A DNA stretch of 64,000 nucleotides, taken from contig NZ_JAUSLT010000074.1 in NCBI RefSeq assembly GCF_030646015.1, forward strand, positions 34,328-98,327. The letters run 5' to 3'. Source of the stretch: Bradyrhizobium sp. (GTDB taxonomy: Bacteria > Pseudomonadota > Alphaproteobacteria > Rhizobiales > Xanthobacteraceae). The stretch's first letter is position 1, and each line of letters starts with the position of its first letter. The translations under genes and the position numbers were made by a program. The notes below the pieces were generated by a model. The model was not told the DNA's origin. It ran no database searches and saw nothing but the letters and a program-made list of their open reading frames with translations. Shown here one piece after another: positions 35,238 to 44,819 of this stretch.

Positions 35238-35332
35238 GTCATTGCGAGGAGCGCTTGCGACGAAGCAATCCAGCTTGCTTCCTTCTTTGGCGCTTCCAGA
35301 AAGCTGGATTGCTTCGCTTCGCTCGCAATGAC
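35238..35332. repeat. GTCATTGCGAG palindromic repeat, copy 1
   Basis: Starts GTCATTGCGAGGAGC, includes GAAGCAATCCAGCTT and its complement AAGCTGGATTGCTTCG, and ends CGCTCGCAATGAC. The same unit recurs at 43725-43810 and 46081-46194. Confidence 0.8.
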
Positions 35333-35365
35333 ATTGATAGAGTTGAAAACAACCTTTGAATCAAA

Positions 35366-35397
35366 AAGCCGGATGCGGTGACCGCATCCGGCTTTCA
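35366..35397 (-). terminator. Rho-independent terminator of gltA
   Basis: Stem AAAGCCGGATGCGG / CCGCATCCGGCTTT with a 3-base loop; on the minus strand it runs into TTTTTG. Located 22 bases after the gltA stop. It can also stop plus-strand transcription. Confidence 0.85.
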
Positions 35398-35419
35398 AAT
35401 GGTCGCGATGTCTGCGCGC

Positions 35420-36724
35420 TTACTTGCGCTTGTCGATCGCCACGTAATCCCTGCGGCCGACGCCGGTGTAGAGCTGGCGCGGGCGGCCGATCTTCTGCTG
35501 CGGGTCCTCGATCATCTCGCTCCACTGGCTGATCCAGCCGACGGTGCGGGCGACCGCGAACAGCACGGTGAACATCGAGGTCGGGAAGCCCATCGCCTTC
35601 AGCGTGATGCCCGAATAGAAGTCGACGTTCGGATAGAGCTTGCGATCGATGAAGTAGGGATCGCTGAGCGCGATCTTTTCCAGCTCCAGTGCGACCTTCA
35701 GCATCGGGTCGTCGCCGTGGCCGGTCTCGGCCAGCACCGCGTGACACATCTTCTGCATGATCTTGGCGCGCGGATCGTAGTTCTTGTAGACGCGATGACC
35801 AAAACCCATCAGGCGGACTTCGCTGTTCTTGTCCTTCACCTTGGCGATGAATTCGGGGATCTTGTCGACGCTGCCGATGTCGGCGAGCATCGCCAGCGCC
35901 GCTTCATTGGCGCCGCCATGGGCCGGGCCCCACAGGCAGGCGATGCCGGCGGCGATGCAGGCGAACGGGTTGGCGCCGGAGGAGCCGGCGATGCGCACGG
36001 TCGAGGTCGAGGCGTTCTGCTCGTGGTCGGCATGCAGGATGAAGATCTTGTCGAGCGCGTCGGCCAGCACCGGGTTGATCTTGTAGTCCTCGCAAGGCAC
36101 CGCGAAGCACATATGCAGGAAGTTCTCGGCGAAGGAGAGCGAGTTCTTCGGATACATGAAGGGCTGGCCGATGGTGTATTTGAAGGCCATCGCCGCCAGC
36201 GTCGGGACTTTCGCGATCATCCGCATCGACGCAATCATGCGCTGCCTGGGATCGTTGATGTCGGTGGAGTCGTGATAGAACGCGGCCAGCGCGCCGACCG
36301 CCGCCACCATGATCGCCATCGGATGCGCGTCGCGGCGGAAGCCCTGGAAGAAGCGGGCCATCTGCTCGTGGACCATGGTGTGGTGGATCACGCGGCTGTC
36401 GAAATCGGCCTTTTGCGCCGGGGTCGGCAGTTCGCCGTAAAGCAGCAGGTAGCAGGTTTCGAGGAAGTCGCCCTTTTCCGCCAGCTGCTCGATCGGATAG
36501 CCGCGGTATTCCAGGATGCCGGCGTCGCCGTCGATATAGGTGATCTTGGACTGGCAGCTGCCGGTCGAGGTGAAGCCGGGGTCATAGGTGAACATGCCGG
36601 CCTGGGCGTAGAGCTTGGCGATGTCGATGACATCGGGCCCGACGGTGCCGCTCAAAATCGGGAAATCATAGCTCTTGTTGCCGACGGTCAGCGTTGCGGA
36701 TTTCTTGTTGGATGTTGCGTCCAT
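35420..36724 (-). CDS. gltA: Citrate synthase
   Basis: 434-residue type II (hexameric) citrate synthase. [24 protein letters not shown] N-terminal region, active-site [27 protein letters not shown] with the catalytic His, and [14 protein letters not shown]. Condenses oxaloacetate and acetyl-CoA at entry to the TCA cycle. Start ATG 36724 (MDATSNKK); upstream in-frame starts lack support. Followed by a strong terminator. Confidence 0.96.
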   Translation of the reverse strand: MDATSNKKSATLTVGNKSYDFPILSGTVGPDVIDIAKLYAQAGMFTYDPGFTSTGSCQSKITYIDGDAGILEYRGYPIEQLAEKGDFLETCYLLLYGELPTPAQKADFDSRVIHHTMVHEQMARFFQGFRRDAHPMAIMVAAVGALAAFYHDSTDINDPRQRMIASMRMIAKVPTLAAMAFKYTIGQPFMYPKNSLSFAENFLHMCFAVPCEDYKINPVLADALDKIFILHADHEQNASTSTVRIAGSSGANPFACIAAGIACLWGPAHGGANEAALAMLADIGSVDKIPEFIAKVKDKNSEVRLMGFGHRVYKNYDPRAKIMQKMCHAVLAETGHGDDPMLKVALELEKIALSDPYFIDRKLYPNVDFYSGITLKAMGFPTSMFTVLFAVARTVGWISQWSEMIEDPQQKIGRPRQLYTGVGRRDYVAIDKRK

Positions 36725-36883
36725 CGTGTAGTCCCCGATGAGATCGTTGCGAAAACCGGCGGCCGGGGGCGCCAAAACGTGATGGCTGGCGCGGGAAACC
36801 GGGTGTTCTGGAAGTACCTCGGAAATGGGTAGCTTATTGCTGTTTGCACTGCAAGACGGCCACGGCGGCCCTGCGATACCACC

Positions 36884-38308
36884 TTATGCGGGGGTCTGGT
36901 CGCCGAGCCGAGCCAGGCATTCCTCGCGCCCCAGCACCGCCAGGACGTCGAAAATTCCCGGCGACGTGGTGCGGCCGGTCAATGCCACCCGGAGCGGCTG
37001 CGCCACCGCGCCGAGCTTGAGGCCGCCGGCATCGGCGAAGGCCCGCATCGCCGCTTCCGTGGTTGCCGCGGTCCACGGCGAAACCGGCTCGAGGGCTGCC
37101 TTGAGCTGGCCGATCAGCGCGCGGGTTTCCGGCGTCATCAACGCCGCCGCCTTGGGCTCGAGCTCGAGCGGGCGATCGGCGAAGATGAAATAGGCGCTGT
37201 CGATCAGCTCGATCAGCGTCTTGGCGCGCTCCTTGAGGCTCGGCATCGCCTGCAGCAATTGCGCCCGCGTGGCGTCGTTGAGCTTGGCCTTGAGGCTGGA
37301 ACGATCGGGCACATGGTCCAGCACGTCCTCGAACATGGTCACCAGCGCGGAATCCTCGGCGTGGCGGATGTAGTGGCCGTTGAGGTTTTCCAGCTTGGCG
37401 AAATCGAACCGCGCCGCCGAGCGGCCGATACCCGGGAGGTCGAAGGCGTCGATCATCTCCTGGGTGGAAAATATCTCCTGGTCGCCATGGCTCCAGCCGA
37501 GCCTGACCAGATAATTGCGCAGCGCCTCCGGCAGGTAGCCGAGCGAGCGGTAGGCATCCACCCCGAGCGCGCCGTGACGTTTTGAAAGTTTTGAGCCGTC
37601 GGGGCCATGGATCAAGGGGATGTGGGACATGCTCGGAATGTCCCATCCCAGCGCATCGTAGATCTGCTTCTGGCGCGCGGCGTTGATCAGGTGATCGTCG
37701 CCCCGGATCACATGGGTGACGCCCATGTCGTGGTCGTCGACCACCACCGCGAGCATGTAGGTCGGATTGCCGTCGCCGCGCAGCAGCACGAGGTCGTCGA
37801 GGTTCTCGTTCTGCCAGACCACGCGGCCCTGGACCTGGTCCTCGATCACGGTCTCGCCTGATAGCGGCGCCTTCAGCCGGATCGTCGGCTTGATGCCGGC
37901 GGGCGCCTGCTTCGGATCGCGGTCGCGCCACAGGCCGTCATAGAGCCGGGTGCGGCCATCGGCGCGGGCCTTCTCGCGCATCGCGGTCAGTTCCTCCGCG
38001 GTCGCGTAGCAGCGATAGGCCTTGCCGCTGGCGAGCAGCTGCTCCGCCACCTCGCGGTGGCGCGCGGCCCTCGTGAACTGGTAGACGACGTCGCCGTCCC
38101 AATCGAGCCCGAGCCATTTCAGCCCGTCCAGGATGGCGGCGATCGCGGGCTCGGTCGAGCGCTCCCGGTCGGTGTCCTCGATCCGCAGCAGCATCTTGCC
38201 GCCGCGCTTCTTGGCATACAGCCAGTTGAACAGCGCCGTGCGGGCGCCTCCGATATGGAGAAAGCCGGTCGGCGAGGGGGCAAAGCGGGTGACGACGGAA
38301 TCGGTCAT
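36884..38308 (-). CDS. gltX: Glutamate--tRNA ligase
   Basis: 474-residue class I synthetase: [20 protein letters not shown] (HIGH motif), [12 protein letters not shown], and [12 protein letters not shown] (KMSKS motif). The overall length and the discriminating GluRS C-terminal alpha-helical domain are intact. Charges tRNA-Glu. It faces glnS divergently with a 145-bp shared promoter region. Confidence 0.95.
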   Translation of the reverse strand: MTDSVVTRFAPSPTGFLHIGGARTALFNWLYAKKRGGKMLLRIEDTDRERSTEPAIAAILDGLKWLGLDWDGDVVYQFTRAARHREVAEQLLASGKAYRCYATAEELTAMREKARADGRTRLYDGLWRDRDPKQAPAGIKPTIRLKAPLSGETVIEDQVQGRVVWQNENLDDLVLLRGDGNPTYMLAVVVDDHDMGVTHVIRGDDHLINAARQKQIYDALGWDIPSMSHIPLIHGPDGSKLSKRHGALGVDAYRSLGYLPEALRNYLVRLGWSHGDQEIFSTQEMIDAFDLPGIGRSAARFDFAKLENLNGHYIRHAEDSALVTMFEDVLDHVPDRSSLKAKLNDATRAQLLQAMPSLKERAKTLIELIDSAYFIFADRPLELEPKAAALMTPETRALIGQLKAALEPVSPWTAATTEAAMRAFADAGGLKLGAVAQPLRVALTGRTTSPGIFDVLAVLGREECLARLGDQTPA

Positions 38309-38453
38309 TACGGCTGCATTTCGGGGACAATAAGGGGTTGCGCGGAGCGCGGTGGTGTATAGCAGGAACCGTGCATAACTAAAGCCTTACATAACGCTTC
38401 CTTGGGAGGTGCGGATTTGGCAGAACGTCCGCTGAATCCGAACGGGAACCAGC

Positions 38454-40136
38454 ATGACAGCAGAAACAATGGCGGCAGAGACAGGCCGCGATTTCATTCG
38501 CGATATCGTCCAGGCCGACCTCGACGCCGGGAAATACCGCCAGATCGTGACGCGCTTCCCGCCGGAGCCGAACGGCTATCTGCATATCGGCCATGCCAAG
38601 TCGATTGCCCTCAATTTCGGCATCGCCCAGGAATTTGCCGGCCGCTGTCACCTGCGCTTCGACGACACCAATCCGACCAAGGAAGAGCAGGAATATATCG
38701 ATTCGATTCAGGCCGACGTGCGCTGGCTTGGCTACGACTGGGGAGATGACCTCTATTACGCCTCGGACTATTTCGAGCGGCTGTATGACTGGGCCGAGGG
38801 CCTGATTCGATCAGGCCATGCCTATGTCGACGACCAGTCGCAGGAAGAGATCCGCGTCAAGCGCGGCACGCTGACCGAGCCCGGCAAGAACAGCCCGTTC
38901 CGCGACCGCCCGGTGGAGGAAAACCTCGATCTGTTCCGGCGCATGAAGGCCGGCGAGTTTCCCAACGGCGCCCGGGTGCTGCGCGCCAAAATCGACATGG
39001 CCGCGGGCAACATCAACCTGCGCGACCCCGTGCTCTACCGCATCCTGCACGCCACCCATCCGCGCACCGGCGACAAGTGGTCGATCTACCCGAGCTATGA
39101 TTACGCGCACGGGCAGTCCGACGCGATCGAGGGCATTACGCATTCGATCTGCACGCTGGAATTCGAGGACCACCGGCCGCTCTATGAATGGCTGCTCGAC
39201 AAGCTGCCGGTGCCGTCGAAGCCGCGCCAGTACGAATTCGCCCGCCTCAATTTGACCTACACGCTGTTGTCGAAGCGGGTGCTGACCGAGCTGGTGCGCG
39301 GCGGCCATGTCGCCGGCTGGGACGATCCGCGGATGCCGACCATCGCCGGCCTGAAACGGCGCGGCGTGCCGCCGGCCGCGATCCGCGAATTCATCAAGCG
39401 CATCGGGGTGGCCAAGGCCAACAGCGTGGTCGACGTCGGCATGCTGGAATTCTGCATCCGCGAGGATCTCAACAAATCGTCGCTGCGCCGGATGGCGGTG
39501 CTGCGGCCCCTGAAGGTCGTGATCGAGAATTATCCGGAAGGGCAGAGCGAGGAGCTCGACGCCGTCAATCATCCCGACGATCCAACGGCCGGCACGCGAA
39601 AGATCGCATTCGGCCGCGAGCTCTACATCGAGCACGACGATTTCATGGAAGTGCCGCCGAAGAAGTTCTTCCGGCTCTCGCCCGGCACCGAGGTGCGGCT
39701 GCGCTACGCCTATTTCATCAAATGCACCGGGGTGATCAAGGACGCGGCCGGCGAGGTGATCGAACTGCGCTGTACCTACGATCCCGCCACCAAGGGCGGC
39801 AACGCGCCTGACGGACGCAAGGTCAAGGCGACCATGCACTGGCTGTCGGCGGCGCATTCCTTGCCGGCGGAAATCCGCATCTACAATCCGCTGTTTGCAA
39901 AGCCCAATCCGGATGCCGGCAATTTTGCCGCCGATCTCAATCCGCAGTCGCTCGAAGTGTTGACCGATGCGCGGATCGAGCCCGCGATATCAGCGACCAA
40001 TTCGACCGACGTGGTGCAGTTCGAGCGGCAGGGCTATTTTGTCCGGGACGCGGATTCCACGCCGGATCGTCCGGTGTTCACCAGAACGATAGGGCTGCGC
40101 GATAGCTTTGCGAAGGAAGTCGGCGGCAAGGGCTGA
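38454..40136 (+). CDS. glnS: Glutamine--tRNA ligase
   Basis: 560-residue Gln[22 protein letters not shown] (HIGH), [29 protein letters not shown] (KMSKS counterpart) and two C-terminal beta-barrels for anticodon recognition. GlnRS is absent from most Alphaproteobacteria, which use GatCAB to amidate Glu-tRNA-Gln; the Bradyrhizobium/Rhodopseudomonas line is an exception. Start ATG 38454; ATG 38469 is possible. Confidence 0.94.
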   Translation: MTAETMAAETGRDFIRDIVQADLDAGKYRQIVTRFPPEPNGYLHIGHAKSIALNFGIAQEFAGRCHLRFDDTNPTKEEQEYIDSIQADVRWLGYDWGDDLYYASDYFERLYDWAEGLIRSGHAYVDDQSQEEIRVKRGTLTEPGKNSPFRDRPVEENLDLFRRMKAGEFPNGARVLRAKIDMAAGNINLRDPVLYRILHATHPRTGDKWSIYPSYDYAHGQSDAIEGITHSICTLEFEDHRPLYEWLLDKLPVPSKPRQYEFARLNLTYTLLSKRVLTELVRGGHVAGWDDPRMPTIAGLKRRGVPPAAIREFIKRIGVAKANSVVDVGMLEFCIREDLNKSSLRRMAVLRPLKVVIENYPEGQSEELDAVNHPDDPTAGTRKIAFGRELYIEHDDFMEVPPKKFFRLSPGTEVRLRYAYFIKCTGVIKDAAGEVIELRCTYDPATKGGNAPDGRKVKATMHWLSAAHSLPAEIRIYNPLFAKPNPDAGNFAADLNPQSLEVLTDARIEPAISATNSTDVVQFERQGYFVRDADSTPDRPVFTRTIGLRDSFAKEVGGKG

Positions 40137-40161
40137 CGCGAACTGATTGAAGGATTTCCGA

Positions 40162-40545
40162 ATGCCAAGCGCTGCCGACGACATTGCGTCCGACATCATG
40201 TCGAGATGGGCGGATACCTTCAGCAAGTTCGATCCGGAGGCCCAGGCGTCGCTTTATTCGAAGCACGCGCTCTTCTTCGGCTCGAACCCGACGCTGTATC
40301 AGGGTCGCGACGGCGTGGCGGCGTATTTCAAGGGCCTGCCGAAATGGAATTCACGCGCTGTCCGGTTTACGGATGTCAGCACGGCGCAGATCAATCCTGA
40401 CCTGGTCAACTTCGCGGCCATCGCCTCGTTCGATGTCGATGGTAGCCCGAAGTTGTCGGTCAAGATCACCTGGGTAATCGTCCGCGAGGACGGCGACTGG
40501 AAGATCGTCAGCCATCACGTGTCGTCGAGGGGCGCGCTGATCTGA
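40162..40545 (+). CDS. NTF2-like/SnoaL-type small protein
   Basis: 127 residues from ATG 40162 (AAGGA 7 bases upstream). The pattern SRWADTFSKFDPEAQASLYS, ...LYQGRDGVAAYFKGLPKW..., VRFTDVSTAQ and KITWVIVREDGDWKIVSHHV fits the SgcJ/EcaC or NTF2-like fold, a cone that binds small ligands. No catalytic signature is clear. Downstream of glnS by 25 bp and possibly co-transcribed. Confidence 0.7.
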   Translation: MPSAADDIASDIMSRWADTFSKFDPEAQASLYSKHALFFGSNPTLYQGRDGVAAYFKGLPKWNSRAVRFTDVSTAQINPDLVNFAAIASFDVDGSPKLSVKITWVIVREDGDWKIVSHHVSSRGALI

Positions 40546-40569
40546 TCTGAAGGCAGCCGGTTCGCGCAA

Positions 40570-40905
40570 TCAGCAATAGCCGTAGAAGCCGCAGACATAG
40601 GGCAGCCGTGCGCCGTCGGTGTCATACGGACCGCCGTAATAGGGGCCGGGATAATAGAACGACCACGACGAGCCGTAATTGTAGGTGCCCCGGTTCCACA
40701 GCGGATTGGGAAAGAGGTTGTAGGGAATGATCGGCGCCTCATCCCGGACCTTCTCCACCACGACGGCCCGGCGGGTCACGACGACAGGATCGGCGAACAC
40801 AGCGCCGAGCCGGCTCTGGGTCGCAAGATCGGCGGCAGCGGCGGGCATCGCGCCAGCGGCGAACGCGAAAGCAGCAAGAGCGGAAAGCGTGATCCTGTGC
40901 GGCAT
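40570..40905 (-). CDS. Secreted hypothetical protein
   Basis: 111 residues. Signal peptide MPHRITLSALAAFAFAAGAM then PAAAAD; the mature part has a strand-rich region (RRAVVVEKV) and an aromatic, glycine-rich tail (NYGSSWSFYYPGPYYGGPYD) ending CGFYGYC. Convergent with the NTF2-like gene. No family recognised. Confidence 0.6.
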   Translation of the reverse strand: MPHRITLSALAAFAFAAGAMPAAAADLATQSRLGAVFADPVVVTRRAVVVEKVRDEAPIIPYNLFPNPLWNRGTYNYGSSWSFYYPGPYYGGPYDTDGARLPYVCGFYGYC

Positions 40906-41047
40906 GGCCGAAGTCCCGGTTGGCTCGGGGAATGCTAACCGCCACATGGTTAATAAAGATTAAGGATTCTGTATCCGTTCCGCTTTCGGGCGGATAACAG
41001 CTTCCGATAGCCTCTCGCTCGGTTGGTAATCGTAGGGTGCGTACCCG

Positions 41048-43345
41048 ATGACAGAGCGGGGCAGGGCTCGGACGCAGGGTGTTGCCGGCACCTGGCCGCC
41101 GCGCGGGGCGGCGCAGGCCGGCGGGTTCGCGCCGTCGGGTTTTGCCGCGTGGCCGTCGCTCGTCGACAGATTGCGGGCATGGATCCGCGCCGAGGCCGGC
41201 GCCGGGCGGCTGCTGCCCTGGGTGCCCATTGCCTTCGGCACCGGGATCGCCGGCTACTTTGCCGCCGAACGTGAGCCGGTCCTGTCAGTTGCTGCCGTCG
41301 CGGCGATCGGTCTCTGCGTGGCAGCGTTCCTGCTGCGGCGACACAAGGTGTTTCCGATCGCCGTGATGGTTGCCGCAGTCGCCGCCGGTTTTGCGGTGGC
41401 GACCTGGAAGACCGCGCGGGTCGCGCATGGCGTGCTGGCGCGGCCGATCTATTCGGTGTCGGTTTCGGGTTTTGTCGAGACCCGCGACATCCGCGCGCGC
41501 ACCGACCGCTTTGTCCTGCGCGTCACCTCGATGGAGAGCCCGCGCGACCTGACGAAACTGCAGCGGGTTCGGCTGTCGGTGCGCAAGGGCACCGCGCCCG
41601 CGGTCGGCAGCTTCGTCGAGCTGAAGGCGCGCTTGCTGCCGCCGATGGCGCCGCTGCGGCCGGGCGCCTACGATTTCGGCCGTGACATGTATTTTGCCGG
41701 GATCGGCGCCTCCGGTTTCGTGATGGGGGCGATCAGGACCGCGGCGCCACCCGACTCCGGCGGCTGGTCGTTGCGCTATGCCGCCTTCATGCAGGGCTTG
41801 CGCGATGCGATCGACGCGCGCATCGGCGCCGTGCTGGACGGCGACCGCCGCGCCATCGCGACGGCGCTGCTGACCGGGCGCCGCGACGCCATCACGGCAC
41901 CGGTCAACGATGCGATGTTCATCTCCGGCCTCGGCCATGTGCTGTCGATTTCGGGCTATCACATGGCGGTCGTCGCCGGCGTGGTGTTCTTCGCGGTGCG
42001 CGCGCTGCTGGCGCTGATCCCGCCACTCACCGTCAGTTTTCCGATCAAGAAATGGTCGGCGGTCGCGGCACTGCTCGCCGCCGCGTTCTATCTGCTGCTG
42101 TCGGGCGCCGAGGTCGCCACGCAACGCTCGTTCTTCATGACCGCGGTGGTGCTGATCGCCATCATGGTCGACCGCCGCGCCGTGACGTTCCGCACGCTGG
42201 CGGTGGCCGCGATGATCGTGCTCACGGTCGCGCCGGAAGCGCTGGTGCATCCGAGTTTCCAGATGTCGTTCGCGGCGACGCTCGGCCTCGTGGCGCTGAT
42301 CCAGATCGGCATGCCCCTTCTGTTCGCCTCGCCCGACAATTCAGCGACGGCGCGGATGGCGCTGTGGGGCGGGCGCGAAATCGCGATGCTGGCGCTGGCC
42401 TCGCTGGTGGCGGGGCTCGCGACCATGCCCTATGCCGCCTATCACTTTCACCGGGTAACGCCGTACGGCGTGATCGCCAATCTGGCGGCGATGCCGGTGG
42501 TCTCCGCGATCGTGATGCCGGCGGGGCTGCTTGGCATGCTCGCGATGCCGTTCGGCTTCGACGGCCTGTTCTGGCAGGTGATGGGCTGGGGCATCGACTG
42601 GATGATCACGGTGGCGCAATGGGTCGCCGCATTGCCGGGCTCGATCGGGCGCATGGCGGCGTTCGGGACCGGGCCGCTGATCGCGGCGAGTGTTGGCATC
42701 ATCCTGCTCGGACTGTTGCGCACGCCGCTGCGCTGGAGCGGGGCGGCGGCGCTGGCGGCGGCGGTGGTCTGGGCGCTGGCGACGCCGCAGCCGGATATCC
42801 TGATCTCCGCCGACGGCCACACCATCGGCGTCCGCGGCCGGGACGGACGCCTGCATCTGATCGGGAGCGGCAAGGGAAATATCCTGGGAAGTACCAAGGA
42901 CAGCTTTCTGCTGAGGGAGTGGCTGGCAGCCGACGCCGACGGCCGGCAGACCGGTGATCCCTCGCTCACCGAAGGCGTGTCATGCGACCAGGCCGGCTGC
43001 GTGGCGCAGCTGGCCGGCGGCGGGCTGGTCGCACTGGCGTTGCGGCCAGACGCGCTGGCGGATGATTGCGAGCGCGCGGCGCTGCTGGTGACCGCGCGGC
43101 AGGCGCCGGCGGCCTGCGGCGCGCTGGTGGTCGATCAGGACCGCCTGCGCCGGCAGGGTGCGCTGGCGCTGCGTAGAGCCCGCGACGGCTTTGCCCTCGA
43201 CGCGGTCAAGCCGCGCGGCGTCGACCGGCCATGGTCGCCGGCGGTGGCTGATGTGGTGGAGGGCGAAGCCGGCCTGACGCGCCCGGCGGCACCGCGTGCC
43301 GTCGACGCGACGCCGTCGGAATCCGATTTGCAGGCGGAGGAGTAA
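41048..43345 (+). CDS. comEC: ComEC/Rec2-family DNA-uptake channel
   Basis: 765-residue polytopic membrane protein. N-terminal DUF4131-like region, then the Competence domain with GLGHVLSISGYHMAVVAGV and ALVHPSFQMSFAATLGL. The C-terminal 200 residues (VRGRDGRLHLIGSGKGNILG) sit where the metallo-beta-lactamase domain of Bacillus ComEC lies, but no HxHxDH metal site is present, as in other rhizobial members. Presumed to carry single-stranded DNA across the inner membrane; no other competence genes are adjacent. Confidence 0.85.
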   Translation: MTERGRARTQGVAGTWPPRGAAQAGGFAPSGFAAWPSLVDRLRAWIRAEAGAGRLLPWVPIAFGTGIAGYFAAEREPVLSVAAVAAIGLCVAAFLLRRHKVFPIAVMVAAVAAGFAVATWKTARVAHGVLARPIYSVSVSGFVETRDIRARTDRFVLRVTSMESPRDLTKLQRVRLSVRKGTAPAVGSFVELKARLLPPMAPLRPGAYDFGRDMYFAGIGASGFVMGAIRTAAPPDSGGWSLRYAAFMQGLRDAIDARIGAVLDGDRRAIATALLTGRRDAITAPVNDAMFISGLGHVLSISGYHMAVVAGVVFFAVRALLALIPPLTVSFPIKKWSAVAALLAAAFYLLLSGAEVATQRSFFMTAVVLIAIMVDRRAVTFRTLAVAAMIVLTVAPEALVHPSFQMSFAATLGLVALIQIGMPLLFASPDNSATARMALWGGREIAMLALASLVAGLATMPYAAYHFHRVTPYGVIANLAAMPVVSAIVMPAGLLGMLAMPFGFDGLFWQVMGWGIDWMITVAQWVAALPGSIGRMAAFGTGPLIAASVGIILLGLLRTPLRWSGAAALAAAVVWALATPQPDILISADGHTIGVRGRDGRLHLIGSGKGNILGSTKDSFLLREWLAADADGRQTGDPSLTEGVSCDQAGCVAQLAGGGLVALALRPDALADDCERAALLVTARQAPAACGALVVDQDRLRRQGALALRRARDGFALDAVKPRGVDRPWSPAVADVVEGEAGLTRPAAPRAVDATPSESDLQAEE

Positions 43346-43359
43346 GCGGCAGGGCAGCG

Positions 43360-43650
43360 TCACTCGCCGTGCGGGTGATCGTCGCCGGGACCGCCGGGAT
43401 CGAAGGCGCCGAGATGATATTCATCCTCGACATCTTCCGTCAGCATCCTGACCAGCGCGAACGACGCGTTCGGAAACTGTTTCCAGATCGCGAGATCGTC
43501 GGCAGTGATGTTGACCCAGCCGAACGTGAACATGTAGCGGCCGGGCTCGGTGACCCGCCCGACTTTCTGCCATGTGACCTTGCCGACCGACAATGGTGTC
43601 CCGCCCGCTGCCCGCACGCTTCCATCAGCGTGGACGTGAGGCGCCAGCAT
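43360..43650 (-). CDS. Hypothetical protein
   Basis: 96 residues from ATG 43650 (MLAPHVHADGSVRAAGG). A strand-rich core (GRYMFTFGWVNITADDLAIW) and a tail with DEYHLGAFDPGGPGDDHP. No signal peptide or known family. A longer upstream frame to 43749 runs into a palindromic repeat and is not used. Convergent with comEC (14-bp gap). Confidence 0.5.
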   Translation of the reverse strand: MLAPHVHADGSVRAAGGTPLSVGKVTWQKVGRVTEPGRYMFTFGWVNITADDLAIWKQFPNASFALVRMLTEDVEDEYHLGAFDPGGPGDDHPHGE

Positions 43651-43724
43651 TGGCCGGGTTGTGGGCGATTCTGCGGCTCTCAACGAGAATGACCAATGAA
43701 AATTGGTGGCGTCAGACCAACAAT

Positions 43725-43810
43725 CGTCATTGCGAGCGAAGCGAAGCAATCCAGCTTACGGCAAACAAGAAAGCTGGATTGCTTCGTCGCAAGTGCTCCT
43801 CGCAATGACG
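43725..43810. repeat. GTCATTGCGAG palindromic repeat, copy 2
   Basis: CGTCATTGCGAGCGAAGCGA at the left, GAAGCAATCCAGCTT in the middle with its complement AAGCTGGATTGCTTCG, and CTCGCAATGACG at the right. Shares the core with 35238-35332. Confidence 0.8.
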
Positions 43811-43896
43811 GGTACCGCTGACGTGGATGGCCGGGACAAGCCCGGCCATGACGAAATGGATATCGTTTTCAGAGCAGAGGCGCCGCAACGCCTGCC

Positions 43897-44598
43897 TCAA
43901 TACTTTCGGTACAGCCCGATCAGCTTGCCCTGGATCCGGACCCGGTTCGGCGGCAGGATGCGGACTTCGTAGGAGGCGTTGGCGGGCTCCAGCGCGATCG
44001 AGGCGCCGCGGCGGCGGAAGCGTTTCAGCGTCGCTTCCTCCTCGTCGATCAGCGCCACCACGATGTCGCCGGTCTCCGCACTCTCGTTGCGCTGGATCAG
44101 CGCCATGTCGCCGTCGAGAATGCCGGCGTCCACCATGGAATCGCCGCGCACTTCGAGTGCGTAATGTTCGCCGCTTCCGAGCATGTCCGGCGGCACGCTG
44201 ATGGTGTGGCTGCGGGTCTGCAATGCCTCGATCGGCGTGCCGGCGGCGATGCGGCCCATCACCGGCACCGAGACCGGACGCTCGCCGTCATTGTCGGAAC
44301 TGGCGCTGCGGACCTTGCCGAGGGTGCCTTCGATGACGCTGGGCGTGAAGCCGCGGCGGCCATTCCCGGCGCCGCCTCCGGACAGCTCGGGCATCTTGAT
44401 GACCTCGATGGCGCGGGCGCGATTGGGCAGGCGGCGAATGAAGCCGCGCTCTTCAAGGGCGGTGATGAGGCGATGGATGCCGGACTTCGACCGCAAATCC
44501 AGCGCGTCCTTCATCTCGTCGAAGGAGGGCGGAACGCCAGACTCCTTCAGACGTTCGCTGATGAATCGCAGCAGTTCATATTGTTTGCGCGTGAGCAT
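43897..44598 (-). CDS. lexA: LexA repressor
   Basis: 233-residue SOS repressor and self-cleaving serine peptidase. N-terminal winged helix ([40 protein letters not shown]), cleavage site GRIAAGTP (between Ala and Gly), catalytic Ser in [10 protein letters not shown] and Lys in [10 protein letters not shown]. Start ATG 44598; the longer upstream frame is leader. A GTTC-N7-GTTC box lies 140 bp upstream, so it is autoregulated. Same strand as moeA, which precedes it. Confidence 0.96.
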   Translation of the reverse strand: MLTRKQYELLRFISERLKESGVPPSFDEMKDALDLRSKSGIHRLITALEERGFIRRLPNRARAIEVIKMPELSGGGAGNGRRGFTPSVIEGTLGKVRSASSDNDGERPVSVPVMGRIAAGTPIEALQTRSHTISVPPDMLGSGEHYALEVRGDSMVDAGILDGDMALIQRNESAETGDIVVALIDEEEATLKRFRRRGASIALEPANASYEVRILPPNRVRIQGKLIGLYRKY

Positions 44599-44737
44599 CT
44601 CGACCAATCCCCAGTTTGATAGCGTCGTTCGAGTCAGAGAGGCGGAGTTCTCAGCGGACTCGCGAGAGTCCAGGAGAGTCCCGAATTCCACTTTAATGGC
44701 ACCAATACTCGAAACAAATCATGAACGAACACTATAT

Positions 44738-44752
44738 GTTCCATATGTGTTC
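44738..44752. promoter_or_regulatory. LexA box in the lexA promoter
   Basis: GTTCCATATGTGTTC is an exact GTTC-N7-GTTC match. On the minus strand it sits between a TTGCGG-like -35 and TATAGT (complement of 44731-44736). Overlapping GAAC copies at 44723-44730 extend the symmetry. This is the in-window standard for the box at 12404-12436. Confidence 0.85.
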
Positions 44753-44819
44753 CGCAACCACTTAATTTCCCGTGAACAGACCAGGATTTGTTGGGACAGG
44801 CCTTAACGGCGCAAACCGC

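Larger units (their letters stand above)
35054..35365. other. Intergenic region made of two palindromic repeats
   Basis: Between lpxB and the gltA terminator. It contains the nested inverted repeat 35057-35179 and the GTCATTGCGAG-type repeat 35238-35332. No gene is visible. Confidence 0.6.
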
